NCBI GenBank assembly: GCA_905216075.1 | Contig: CAJMSO010000038.1 | Location: forward strand, 1-10,639 | Reading direction: 5' to 3' | DNA from: an uncultured bacterium | GTDB taxonomy: Bacteria; Actinomycetota; Coriobacteriia; Coriobacteriales; Coriobacteriaceae | DNA: 10,639 bases | Part shown: one piece after another, positions 1-6,600 of the stretch | How the letters are laid out: each line of letters opens with the position of its first letter | How positions within the stretch are numbered: position 1 is the stretch's first letter | Notes under the pieces: model-generated | The model's input: the letters and a program-made list of their open reading frames with translations, nothing else | Told to the model about the DNA's origin: nothing | Databases searched by the model: none | Program-made: the position numbers and the translations under genes

Positions 1-309
1 AATGCCGCCGTGACGGCTACCTCCGACAAGCTGTTTCTGCTCAGCTACTCCGAGATCGTCCCCACCTCCTATTGGGCTTCCGACTACCCCTGGAGCTCCT
101 CCGAGGGAACCCAGTACGAGGCCTTCAAGGGCAAGGTGATGAATAGCTATTCGGACAACCCTGCCATTGCCAGTGGCAGCTATTGGTGGGAACGTTCGGT
201 GCGTCCGGACCACTCTACGTTCTTCCTCCGTGTCCACGCCGGCGGCGATCCGGCGATCAGTGACAATGCGACGGTCTCGAATTGCGTCCGCCCCGCCTGG
301 TGCTTCTAG
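1..309 (+). CDS. C-terminal part of a DUF6273-type (C-type-lectin-like) domain protein, 5' end outside window
   Basis: The reading frame is open from the first base and ends at TAG (307-309), giving 102 visible residues. The true start lies left of the window, and the internal GTG at 10 is not a credible start. The visible part resembles the end of DUF6273 domains: a KLFLLSYSE segment, YPW followed by SEGTQYEAF, then YWWERSVRP, FFLRVHAGG and a terminal VRPAWCF. These domains are related to formylglycine-enzyme and C-type-lectin folds. In gut Actinobacteria and Firmicutes they often end larger secreted or surface proteins, sometimes after repeat domains. No catalytic function can be assigned. 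The start, any signal peptide and other domains cannot be seen. The gene faces the - strand operon and is followed by its own terminator, so it is a separate unit. The family call rests on remembered motif style, not a profile search. Confidence 0.75.
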   Translation, partial: NAAVTATSDKLFLLSYSEIVPTSYWASDYPWSSSEGTQYEAFKGKVMNSYSDNPAIASGSYWWERSVRPDHSTFFLRVHAGGDPAISDNATVSNCVRPAWCF

Positions 310-320
310 CCTCAGCTGTT

Positions 321-352
321 AAGCCCGCACAGGCTGTGCGGGCTTTTCTTTT
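321..352 (+). terminator. Rho-independent terminator of the DUF6273 gene
   Basis: A perfect 10-bp GC-rich inverted repeat (321-330 with 336-345) encloses a 5-nt loop and runs into a T-rich tail, TTTTCTTTT. It begins 11 nt after the stop codon of the upstream + strand gene, which is the usual place for an intrinsic terminator. On the - strand no T-run follows the stem, so it should act mainly in the + direction. Confidence 0.9.
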
Positions 353-513
353 GGCAACCAAACGAACGATTCTCGTCTTGAAGCATAGTTGTCGGGTTGA
401 GGTGAAATGGGGTCATACAGCGGCTCTCAGAGCGCCCGCCGCACTCCCCCGCCATTACCCCTGCGGCGTCCTCGTATAGAGCCCATCCCGCTTGGCGTTT
501 CGTTGCAGCAGCC
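353..513. other. Intergenic stretch with no supported gene
   Basis: These 160 bases lie between the + strand terminator and the repeat-rich block. Short open frames exist on both strands, including one of 70 codons on the - strand (312-524). None has a convincing ribosome binding site or recognisable protein, and the - strand one runs back through the terminator hairpin. A small inverted repeat GCTCT-c-AGAGC is at 423-433. The stretch is GC-rich with C-runs (about 443-460). I see no promoter or RNA gene that I would defend. Confidence 0.5.
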
Positions 514-735
514 CACTTGTCCACCGATCAAGTGAACTACTGGAATAAATACAGCGACACGCTTGTTCACTATAGTCGCTATATCTGTGTAAATCGCCGC
601 GATAAATACAGCCCGTACTCGGCTGTATACCAGCTACGCGTATGTAGATTCACATCGCGTTAATAAATCGGCTCAAGCGCATGCAAAACGCGCAAGTAGC
701 CGCAAAAGGCGATTATCGCGTAGGTAGATTTTTGG
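514..735. repeat. Structured AT-rich non-coding block with a diverged repeat of about 60 bp
   Basis: No coding frame is supported here. An 11-bp direct repeat ATAAATACAGC occurs at 545-555 and 602-612, and a weaker copy, ATAAATCGGC, lies at 663-672, giving spacings of 57 and 61 bp. A second repeated word, CGCGTAxGTAGATT, occurs at 637-650 and 717-730 with one mismatch. Inverted repeats sit between or within these: 514-519/529-534, 553-558/575-580, 593-597/599-603, 606-613/621-628 (8 bp, 7-nt loop) and 636-645/652-660 (9 bp with one bulge). The block could be an extragenic repeat family, a structured RNA or a protein-binding array. The repeats are seen directly and the role is unknown. Confidence 0.55.
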
Positions 736-742
736 CACCCTG

Positions 743-772
743 TTGATTAATCAAAATTAAGCAATTGCTTAA
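743..772. repeat. Two adjacent perfect palindromes
   Basis: TTGATTAATCAA (743-754, 12 bp) is followed two bases later by TTAAGCAATTGCTTAA (757-772, 16 bp). Both are exact self-complementary sequences without a loop, which suits dimeric DNA-binding proteins better than RNA hairpins. They lie just beyond the T-rich tail of the tRNA terminator, and no gene start is adjacent that they would obviously control. The neighbourhood is AT-rich, so chance short palindromes are possible, but a 16-bp one is less expected. Confidence 0.5.
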
Positions 773-805
773 AACAAAAAAGGTCAGGCACTAGGTGCCT
801 GACCT
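771..805 (-). terminator. Rho-independent terminator of tRNA-Pro
   Basis: On the - strand an 11-bp perfect stem (805-795 paired with 791-781, words AGGTCAGGCAC and GTGCCTGACCT) has a 3-nt loop and is followed by TTTTTGTTTT. It starts about 10 nt after the CCA end of the tRNA gene, so it is very likely the end of the tRNA transcript. On the + strand the stem is not followed by T residues. Confidence 0.93.
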
Positions 806-814
806 GCAAACTTC

Positions 815-891
<77 letters not shown>

Positions 892-930
892 AAGCTTTTG
901 TTTGTTGCTCTGCTCTCGCTCGCAACAGGG

Positions 931-963
931 AGTATATTAACCCGAAACTTTAGACTTGTGCAA
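931..963 (-). promoter_or_regulatory. Candidate promoter for tRNA-Pro
   Basis: Reading the - strand, TTGCAC (963-958) is followed after 18 nt by TAATAT (939-934), which overlaps TATACT (936-931). A GC-rich CCC follows directly. The leader to the tRNA 5' end would be about 30 to 35 nt and contains a small GTTGC/GCAAC stem (926-904). The -35 match is weak (three of six bases), so the exact -10 choice is uncertain. No terminator separates coaBC from this region, so read-through from the operon is also possible. Confidence 0.4.
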
Positions 964-971
964 GAACTTTT

Positions 972-2183
972 TTACAATTTTTGAAGCAAGTCCAAAATTG
1001 TATCTGCGAGCTGGGGTTTTGTTAGTACGGGAAGTTCTTGCGTACCCGTTGTGCTCACAATCCAGGCCTTGTTGGTGTCGGTCCCAAAGCCCGAATCGGT
1101 GCGTGAGACATCGTTGGCGATTATTACATCGCACCCCTTGCGGGCCAATTTGCGCTCTGCGTACTCGACAACGTTATCGGTCTCGGCCGCAAATCCGATC
1201 ACGCATCGCTCGCCCTTCTGGCGCGAGAGCTCGGCCAAAATATCGACCGTCTCGACCAGTTCGATGCGATCCAGGCGCTCGTTGGCCTTTTTGAGCTTAT
1301 GGTCCGCAGGGGCCGCGGGGGTGTAGTCGGCGACAGCGGCCGCACAAATGGCCGCATCAGCCGTCTGAAAGGCGCTCAGCGCTGCCTGCAGCATCTCTTC
1401 GGCGGTCTGCACGCGCACGCACTCCACGCCGCAGGGCACATCGAGTGATGTCGGTCCCAACACGAGCGTGACCGCAGCGCCGCGGCGTGCGGCCTCCCCC
1501 GCCAGGGCGATGCCCATCTTGCCCGAAGAGCGGTTGCCAATGAATCGCACGGGGTCGATCGGCTCGTGCGTGGGACCGGCGTTAATTACGATGCGCTTAC
1601 CCGCCAGGTCCTGTGGCGCGGGGTTGAGCACCTCACAGACAGCCTCTACGATGTCCTCGGGCTCGCTCATGCGTCCCGTGTCCACGTCGCCGCAGGCAAG
1701 GTAGCCGCTGCCCGGACCCACCACATGGACACCGCGCTCGCGCAGCGTGGCCATGTTGGCCTGCGTCGCCGGCGCCTTCCACATGCCGTTGTTCATAGCG
1801 GGTGCGATCACGATGGGTCGCGGCGTCGCAAGCAGCGTGGTGGAGATGAGGTCATCGGCGATACCGTTTGCCATCTTGGCGATGATATTGGCCGTCGCGG
1901 GCGCCACGACCACCAGATCGGGCTCCTGCGCCAGCGAAATGTGGTGGATGGGGTCGGAGGGATCGTCGAATAGGCCCACCGCGACCGGCTCATTGGTGAG
2001 TGCGCGGAAGGTAAGCGGCCCCACAAACTCGGTGGCATGCTCGCTCATAACGACCTTGACGCGCGAGCCGCGCTTTTGCAGCAGGCGCACGATATTGCAC
2101 GACTTATAGGCGGCGACCCCGCCGGTAATGCCCAGCAGGATCGTATTTCCCTCAAGTTGTATTGAATTGTTGGGTGCCGCCAT
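972..2183 (-). CDS. coaBC: Bifunctional phosphopantothenoylcysteine decarboxylase / phosphopantothenate-cysteine ligase CoaBC
   Basis: This cytosolic enzyme joins 4'-phosphopantothenate to cysteine and decarboxylates the product to 4'-phosphopantetheine, the middle of CoA synthesis. At 403 residues it has the usual fused length. The CoaC flavoprotein half (about 12-185) shows GITGGVAAYK (18-27), the catalytic His region IHHIS (79-83), PAMNNGMW (128-135) and the flap GYLACGDVDTG with Cys164. The CoaB ligase half (about 195-403) shows NAGPT (201-205), NRSSGKMG (217-224), AAAVADY (281-287), KLKK (296-299), GFAAETDN (330-337) and ANDVS (356-360). All signature residues are present. The ATG at 2183 has AAGGA (2198-2194) at 10 nt spacing, lying inside the end of the upstream gene, whose stop is only 3 nt away. 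It is the last protein gene of the operon. No clear terminator follows it. Confidence 0.97.
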   Translation of the reverse strand: MAAPNNSIQLEGNTILLGITGGVAAYKSCNIVRLLQKRGSRVKVVMSEHATEFVGPLTFRALTNEPVAVGLFDDPSDPIHHISLAQEPDLVVVAPATANIIAKMANGIADDLISTTLLATPRPIVIAPAMNNGMWKAPATQANMATLRERGVHVVGPGSGYLACGDVDTGRMSEPEDIVEAVCEVLNPAPQDLAGKRIVINAGPTHEPIDPVRFIGNRSSGKMGIALAGEAARRGAAVTLVLGPTSLDVPCGVECVRVQTAEEMLQAALSAFQTADAAICAAAVADYTPAAPADHKLKKANERLDRIELVETVDILAELSRQKGERCVIGFAAETDNVVEYAERKLARKGCDVIIANDVSRTDSGFGTDTNKAWIVSTTGTQELPVLTKPQLADTILDLLQKL

Positions 2184-2186
2184 CGT

Positions 2187-2906
2187 TTAAGCTTCCTTGC
2201 TCGGGAGTACCAGGAGGCGGTGGCAGTACGGGCAGTGCGTAATTGACCTACCGTCGTGGTTGAGGTCGCTCATGGACGATGCCTGCAGCGCGGTGTGACA
2301 GACCGTGGGGATGTTGCCCTGGATGGTCTCGACGGCCAGGCCGCGGAACTGCTTGAGCAGACGCTCGTAGTCGGTGAGCACGTCGGCCGGCAGCGTGGCA
2401 GCAAGCGCGGTGCGCTCTTTAGTGGCGGCGTCAATCTGAGCCTGCAGGTCGGCAGCCTTGGCGCGGGCGGCCTTGGTATCGGCCTTCACGCCCTCCTCGA
2501 ACTTGGCGATGATTGCCTGCGCGCGGGCCTCGCGCTCGAGCGCCTCCTTATGGGCGACAACGACGTCCTTGCGGGTGTGCTCAATCTTGTCCAGACGCTT
2601 GGCCAGGGTGGCGAGTTCATTCTCCAGGTCCTGAACCTCGCGGTAGTCGGAGCCGTCGACATGGCGCTTCTTGGCAGCCTCGATGGCGTTGTTGGTCTGA
2701 ATCTCGGTGGTGTTGAGATCGTCGAGCTCAATGTCCAGATCCTTGCGCTGGGCGTAGAGCTTGGTCATCTCGGACTTGAGCTTCACATAGGTCTTGCGCT
2801 TGGAAGCGAGCTCCTTGAGCTCCGGCATATTGGCAAGTTCGCTCTTGTTGCGGGCGAGCTCCAAATCGATCTGTTGCAGCTTGAGTAGCGTAGCGCCGGC
2901 GCTCAT
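2187..2906 (-). CDS. Coiled-coil protein with C-terminal (partly degenerate) zinc ribbon, DUF164/CT398-like
   Basis: This 239-residue protein has a long charged helical region (about 5-185, heptad-like and rich in Lys, Glu, Ala and Leu) that should form an antiparallel coiled coil. A short C-terminal zinc-ribbon remnant follows. The second metal knuckle is intact (HCPYCHRLL, Cys225 and Cys228). In the first knuckle only Cys203 (TVCHTALQ) is visible, and the partner position expected three residues earlier is Pro200. The family includes mycobacterial MSMEG_4306/Rv2229c and chlamydial CT398. It commonly lies beside nif3-like genes, as here, and its biochemical role is unsettled. The start at 2906 is chosen because AAGGAG (2919-2914) lies 7 nt upstream. 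That ATG overlaps the nif3 stop as ATGA, so translation is coupled. An ATG 12 codons further upstream lacks this support. Confidence 0.85.
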   Translation of the reverse strand: MSAGATLLKLQQIDLELARNKSELANMPELKELASKRKTYVKLKSEMTKLYAQRKDLDIELDDLNTTEIQTNNAIEAAKKRHVDGSDYREVQDLENELATLAKRLDKIEHTRKDVVVAHKEALEREARAQAIIAKFEEGVKADTKAARAKAADLQAQIDAATKERTALAATLPADVLTDYERLLKQFRGLAVETIQGNIPTVCHTALQASSMSDLNHDGRSITHCPYCHRLLVLPSKEA

Positions 2907-3712
2907 AAGTTCTCTCCTTTTGTCACAGTCCACCATTGGCAAGGGTTCAGTATTTTAATCGCATGACGGGGGTCGACCCCGGCGTCAACTGCAGAGTTCA
3001 TCAATATATCAACGAACGGCTCCTCGGAGCGGTCGTGGCCGAGCAAGATCACCGACAGCCCGCGCAAGGCAAGGTCTTGCGCCACGTGGTAGCCCGCCTC
3101 GCCCGTCACGACAACATCTGCGCCTGCGGCGATGGCGAGCTCTCCAAAGTCGCCCAGGGAGCCGCCCAAAATAGCGACGGTTCGGCATGCGTGCTCGGCT
3201 TCGCCCCACACACGCGGGTCGCTGCCAAATGCCGTGGCGGCACGGGCGGCGAGATCGCGCAGGCTACAGGGGTTGTTGAGGGTCGCGAGTGCACCCAGGC
3301 CGGTGGACTCGGGGTCGTCCACGTGCTCCAGTGAGCTCACGGGTGCGGCACCCAGCAGCTCGCTCAGGCAGACGCGGGCTTCGTGCGAGCGGTCCAGGTT
3401 GGTGTGGAGCGAGATAATGCTCACGCCGCAACGCGCTGCCTCGTAGAGTGCCGCGCTGCATTGGGGGCGTGTGGCATCCGCCGGACAAAAGGCCTCGGGC
3501 GCCTTGATATAGACAGGATGATGCGTCAGCAGCACGTTTGCACCGGCTTCTTGGGCGCGGAGAACATTAGCTTCGGTCGCATCGAGCGCGCAGGCAACGC
3601 CGGTAATCTCCACGGCAGGGTCGCCCACGGATAAGCCTACGTGGTCCCAGGGCTCGGCATCCGTCTTGGGATAGCGTGCCAGCAGGGCACGCTCGAGCTC
3701 GGCGACGATCAT
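2903..3712 (-). CDS. Nif3-like dinuclear metal centre protein (YqfO/YbgI family, GTP cyclohydrolase I type 2 homolog)
   Basis: This 269-residue member of the NIF3 family forms toroidal hexamers with a two-metal site in characterised homologs. The cellular reaction is not firmly known, and the database name GTP cyclohydrolase type 2 should not be taken as proof. Motifs in order are PWDHVGLSVGD (21-31), LLTHHPVY (61-68, ligands His64 and His65), SLHTNLDR (101-108, His103 and Asp107), TGEAGYHVAQ (203-212) and LLGHDRSEE (223-231, His226 and Glu230). The metal ligands appear complete. The usual Asn of WDN is His24 here. The protein is short for the family because it lacks the inserted PII-like domain of YqfO. 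Its ATG overlaps the desulfurase stop (ATGA), there is no strong Shine-Dalgarno, and its end overlaps the zinc-ribbon gene. Translation is therefore probably coupled on both sides. Confidence 0.9.
   Translation of the reverse strand: MIVAELERALLARYPKTDAEPWDHVGLSVGDPAVEITGVACALDATEANVLRAQEAGANVLLTHHPVYIKAPEAFCPADATRPQCSAALYEAARCGVSIISLHTNLDRSHEARVCLSELLGAAPVSSLEHVDDPESTGLGALATLNNPCSLRDLAARAATAFGSDPRVWGEAEHACRTVAILGGSLGDFGELAIAAGADVVVTGEAGYHVAQDLALRGLSVILLGHDRSEEPFVDILMNSAVDAGVDPRHAIKILNPCQWWTVTKGENL
2914..2919 (-). promoter_or_regulatory. Ribosome binding site that fixes the zinc-ribbon protein start
   Basis: AAGGAG lies 7 nt before the ATG at 2906, within the last codons of the nif3-like gene. 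It favours this start over the ATG 12 codons upstream (2942), and the ATGA overlap with the nif3 stop fits coupled translation. Confidence 0.85.
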
Positions 3713-4887
3713 GCGGCACCCACGATCGAGAGCAGCGTCTGGGCAAAGTCGTCCAGGTCGGCAGGGTTCACACGGTCATCAAACGAGATACGCAGAGCGC
3801 CCAATGCCTGCTCGCGACCAATGCCCATGGCGCTGATAACATGGCTCGGGTCCATGCTGCCGCTCGAGCAGGCAGAACCGGCCGATACCTCAAAGCCGGC
3901 GGCGTCGAGCTTGATGATGAGCTCCTCGGAGTCCATGCCGTCAATGTAGATCGATACCATGCCGGGCAGACGGTCGGCATGCGCATAGTCGCCCATGGTG
4001 GCGTGAATGCGCGGATGGGCCGTAAGCTTGGCGTAGAGCTTGTCGGAAAGGGCTTGCAGCTTCTCGCGCTCCTCGGCCACATGGAGCGTCAGCGTGCGGG
4101 CGGCAGCGGCAAAGGCGAGCTGCGTGCGCAGATCCTGCGTGCCGGCGCGACGTCCGGCTTCCTGTCCGCCGCCAAAGATGCGCGGGCGCAGCGGCGTGCG
4201 GTTCTTAAGGTAGAGCGCGCCGGATGCCACGGGGCCACCGATCTTGTGCGCAGCAACGGTCATGGCGTCAACTCCCAGCTCGGTAACATCGAGCGGAATA
4301 TGCAGATACCCCTGGATGGCATCGGTGTGGAACAGGGCGCCGGCAGCATGTGCGGCCGCGGTAAGCTCGCGGATGGGCTGCACCACACCGGTCTCGTTAT
4401 TGGCGACCATGATGCTCACGAGCGCGACGTCGTCGCCCAGTAAGTCGTTCAGTGCGTGAGGCTCAATGTAGCCCGCACGGCAGGGCTGAACCAGGTCGAC
4501 GGTAAAGCCGGCGGCACGCAGCAGCGGTAGGTTGTCCAGGATCGAATCGTGCTCGATGGCAGATACGATCACGCGGTTACGCTTACGGTCGCGCTGACGT
4601 GCACCCTCGGCAAGACCGAGTAGCGCCAGCTGGTTGGCTTCGGTGCCGCCGTTGGTCAGAACAATCTCAGACGGGCGAACGCGCGCGCCAAAGCTGCGGG
4701 CGATCTCGCGACGTGCAACCTCCAGACGCGCGGCAGCCTTGCGGCCGAGCGAGTGCAGCGAGTTGGGGTTGACGCCGGCAAGCTCGCTGTCGTCGTACTC
4801 GCGCTGCGCAAGGAGCGCCTCGGCGCGCATGGGCGTCGAGGCGGCATAGTCAAGATTCACGGGTATGCGGTTTTGACCTGCGGTCAT
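3709..4887 (-). CDS. Cysteine desulfurase, class I (NifS/IscS-like)
   Basis: This PLP enzyme removes sulfur from L-cysteine as an enzyme persulfide for Fe-S clusters, tRNA thiolation or other sulfur carriers. The protein has 392 residues, typical of the family. Motifs in order are NLDYAASTP (11-19), NPNSLHSLGRKA (40-51), NGGTEANQ (79-86), EHDS with His113, HTDAIQ (Asp189, Gln192), AAHKIGGP with PLP Lys215, GGGQEAGRRAGTQ (239-251), and SAGSACSSGS with catalytic Cys340. The Cys-Ser-Ser loop followed by PSHV marks class I rather than SufS. No IscU, SufU or MnmA gene is next to it in the window, so its acceptor is unknown. AGGAGG (4904-4899) lies 11 nt before the ATG, and the rpe stop is 6 nt upstream. 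IscS and NifS cannot be told apart from sequence alone. Confidence 0.94.
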   Translation of the reverse strand: MTAGQNRIPVNLDYAASTPMRAEALLAQREYDDSELAGVNPNSLHSLGRKAAARLEVARREIARSFGARVRPSEIVLTNGGTEANQLALLGLAEGARQRDRKRNRVIVSAIEHDSILDNLPLLRAAGFTVDLVQPCRAGYIEPHALNDLLGDDVALVSIMVANNETGVVQPIRELTAAAHAAGALFHTDAIQGYLHIPLDVTELGVDAMTVAAHKIGGPVASGALYLKNRTPLRPRIFGGGQEAGRRAGTQDLRTQLAFAAAARTLTLHVAEEREKLQALSDKLYAKLTAHPRIHATMGDYAHADRLPGMVSIYIDGMDSEELIIKLDAAGFEVSAGSACSSGSMDPSHVISAMGIGREQALGALRISFDDRVNPADLDDFAQTLLSIVGAA

Positions 4888-4893
4888 AAGGGT

Positions 4894-5565
4894 TTATGCC
4901 TCCTGTGCAGCCTCGTTGCCCAGCTTCTGCAGCAGCGCAACCTCGGCAGTGGGATCTTCGGACTTAAATACGGCAGAACCGGCCACCAGGGCATTTGCGC
5001 CGGCCTTGACGACCTCGGCGATGTTTTTGGAAGAGATGCCGCCGTCGACCTCGATCATGGGCGACACGCCATGTCGCTCGCACATGGCCGTAAGCTCGTG
5101 CAGTTTGGCGATTGTACCAGGGATAAAGCTCTGGCCGCCAAAGCCAGGATTCACGCTCATCAGCAGCACCATGTCGACAACGTCGATGATGCTCTCGAGC
5201 ACGCACACGGGGGTGGCGGGGTTGAGCACCACGCCGGCCTTGACGCCGCGCTGCTGCAGATGCGTGAGCGTGCGGTGCAGGTGCGTGGAAGCCTCGTAGT
5301 GCACGGTGATCATGTCGGCACCGGCGTCGGCATACCAATCGACCGTCTCGTCGGGGTTCGACACCATGAGGTGCGCGTCGACCGGTACATCGGTGGAGCG
5401 CTTGACGGCCTTAAGGATGTCAACGCCAAAGGTGAGGTTGCCGGTAAAGTGACCGTCCATAACGTCAAAGTGTACGTAGTCGGCACCGGCGATCTTGTCG
5501 AGCTCGCCCTTGAGGTTGGCCATGTCGGCCGAAAGGACGGACGGAGCGATTTTGATGGAACCCAT
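4894..5565 (-). CDS. rpe: Ribulose-phosphate 3-epimerase
   Basis: Rpe interconverts D-ribulose 5-phosphate and D-xylulose 5-phosphate in the non-oxidative pentose phosphate pathway in the cytosol. The 223-residue protein is a complete TIM barrel of the usual length. PSVLSAD (8-14) contains Ser9. VHFDVMDGHF (31-40) gives His32 and Asp34, DAHLMV (63-68) gives His65, and MSVNPGFGGQSF (136-147) forms the phosphate loop. VDGGI (173-177) contains the catalytic Asp174, and GSAVF (196-200) closes the phosphate site. All metal and catalytic residues are present. AGAAAGG (5580-5574) precedes the ATG at 8 nt spacing. The gene lies 18 nt after gpsA and 6 nt before the cysteine desulfurase, and no operon-specific regulatory site is visible. 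Confidence 0.97.
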   Translation of the reverse strand: MGSIKIAPSVLSADMANLKGELDKIAGADYVHFDVMDGHFTGNLTFGVDILKAVKRSTDVPVDAHLMVSNPDETVDWYADAGADMITVHYEASTHLHRTLTHLQQRGVKAGVVLNPATPVCVLESIIDVVDMVLLMSVNPGFGGQSFIPGTIAKLHELTAMCERHGVSPMIEVDGGISSKNIAEVVKAGANALVAGSAVFKSEDPTAEVALLQKLGNEAAQEA

Positions 5566-5583
5566 GGTAGTAGCCTTTCTGCG

Positions 5584-6591
5584 CTAGTCGGTGAGTCCGT
5601 AGAACTCTTGAGAAGGGACGCGATCGGTAAGAATCTCGAGCGCCCTATCCAAAGTAACACCGTTGTAGAGCGTTTGCTCCACGGCAAAGGTGAGCGGAAT
5701 GTCTACGCCCAGTGAACGGGCAAGCTCGCTCACGCTGCGGGCCGCGACGGCGCCCTCGACCACCATATGCGTGCGCGTCTGATACTCGTCGAGCGACACG
5801 CCGTGGGCAAACTCGTAGCCAAAGGTGCGGTTGCGCGAGTGCTCCGAGGTGCAGGTGGCAATGAGGTCGCCCATGCCGGCAAGTCCCATGCAGGTCATAG
5901 CTTGACCGCCGCGGGCATGCACCAGACGGCTAATCTCGGCCAGGCCGCGCGTCATGATGAGGGCAAGCGTGTTGTCGCCCGCACCGGTACCGGCGGAGAT
6001 GCCGCATACGATGGCGATGACATTTTTCATGGCGCCGCAGACCTCGACACCGGTCATGTCTTGCGACAGATAAATACGGAAGGCCGTGGATAGGAGCAGG
6101 TCCTTAAAGGTCTCCCCTATCTGCGGATCTTTGCTGGCGATGACGGCGGCAGAAAGACCGCCGCGGCAGATCTCCTCGGCATGGTTGGGACCCGAGAGCG
6201 CCGCCACGCGCGCCTCGTTGCCGATCTCGCTGGCGATGACCTCGCTCATGAGCAGGCCGGACTCGGGCTCAATGCCCTTGGTGAGGCAGAGCACCGGGGT
6301 ATCGGCGGCGATAAAGGGCGCTGCCCGATGGCACACGTCGCGCAAGTGCGTGGAGGGCACGGCAAAGATGATCGCATCGGCACCGTCGAGCGCCTGGGCG
6401 AGCTCGGTCGTTGCTACCACGTTGTCCGGCAGCTCGTAGCCCACAAGGTAGCGGGGGTTGCGGTGCTCACCGTTAATGCCGGCGGCCGTCTGCTCGCTAT
6501 GGGCCCACATGGTTACGCGCACGGCTCGCGCGGCGGCAAGGCCGGCGACGGCGGTTCCCCACGAGCCAGAGCCAATCAGCGCAACATTCAT
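5584..6591 (-). CDS. gpsA: NAD(P)-dependent glycerol-3-phosphate dehydrogenase GpsA
   Basis: GpsA reduces dihydroxyacetone phosphate to sn-glycerol 3-phosphate, the backbone for phospholipids. The 335-residue protein has the full family length. The N-terminal Rossmann domain shows GSGSWGTA (7-14), FAVPS (76-80) and LTKGIE (103-108, Lys105). Then follow SGPNHAEE (133-140), the catalytic Lys189 in GAMKNVIAI, GAGDNTLALIMTRGL (203-217), GMGDLIATC (239-247) and SRNR (252-255). AGGAG (6602-6598) sits 6 nt before the ATG and overlaps the plsY stop codon. plsY, immediately upstream in the same transcript, uses the product of GpsA, so the two steps are coexpressed. Nothing is missing or unusual. Confidence 0.97.
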   Translation of the reverse strand: MNVALIGSGSWGTAVAGLAAARAVRVTMWAHSEQTAAGINGEHRNPRYLVGYELPDNVVATTELAQALDGADAIIFAVPSTHLRDVCHRAAPFIAADTPVLCLTKGIEPESGLLMSEVIASEIGNEARVAALSGPNHAEEICRGGLSAAVIASKDPQIGETFKDLLLSTAFRIYLSQDMTGVEVCGAMKNVIAIVCGISAGTGAGDNTLALIMTRGLAEISRLVHARGGQAMTCMGLAGMGDLIATCTSEHSRNRTFGYEFAHGVSLDEYQTRTHMVVEGAVAARSVSELARSLGVDIPLTFAVEQTLYNGVTLDRALEILTDRVPSQEFYGLTD

Positions 6592-6600
6592 GACTCTCTC

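Noticed and set aside
312..524. 70-codon open frame on the - strand in the intergenic region
   Set aside because: It has no clear ribosome binding site and no recognisable family, and it reads back through the terminator stem at 321-345. A small or spurious protein cannot be excluded, but I would not annotate it.
514..772. CRISPR array
   Set aside because: The repeated words are few, short and diverged, spacers are not uniform, and no cas gene is present.
975..1000. Inverted repeat CAATTTT/AAAATTG at the end of coaBC as a terminator
   Set aside because: It lies inside the last codons, is AT-rich with a long loop, and is followed on the - strand by A residues rather than a T-run.
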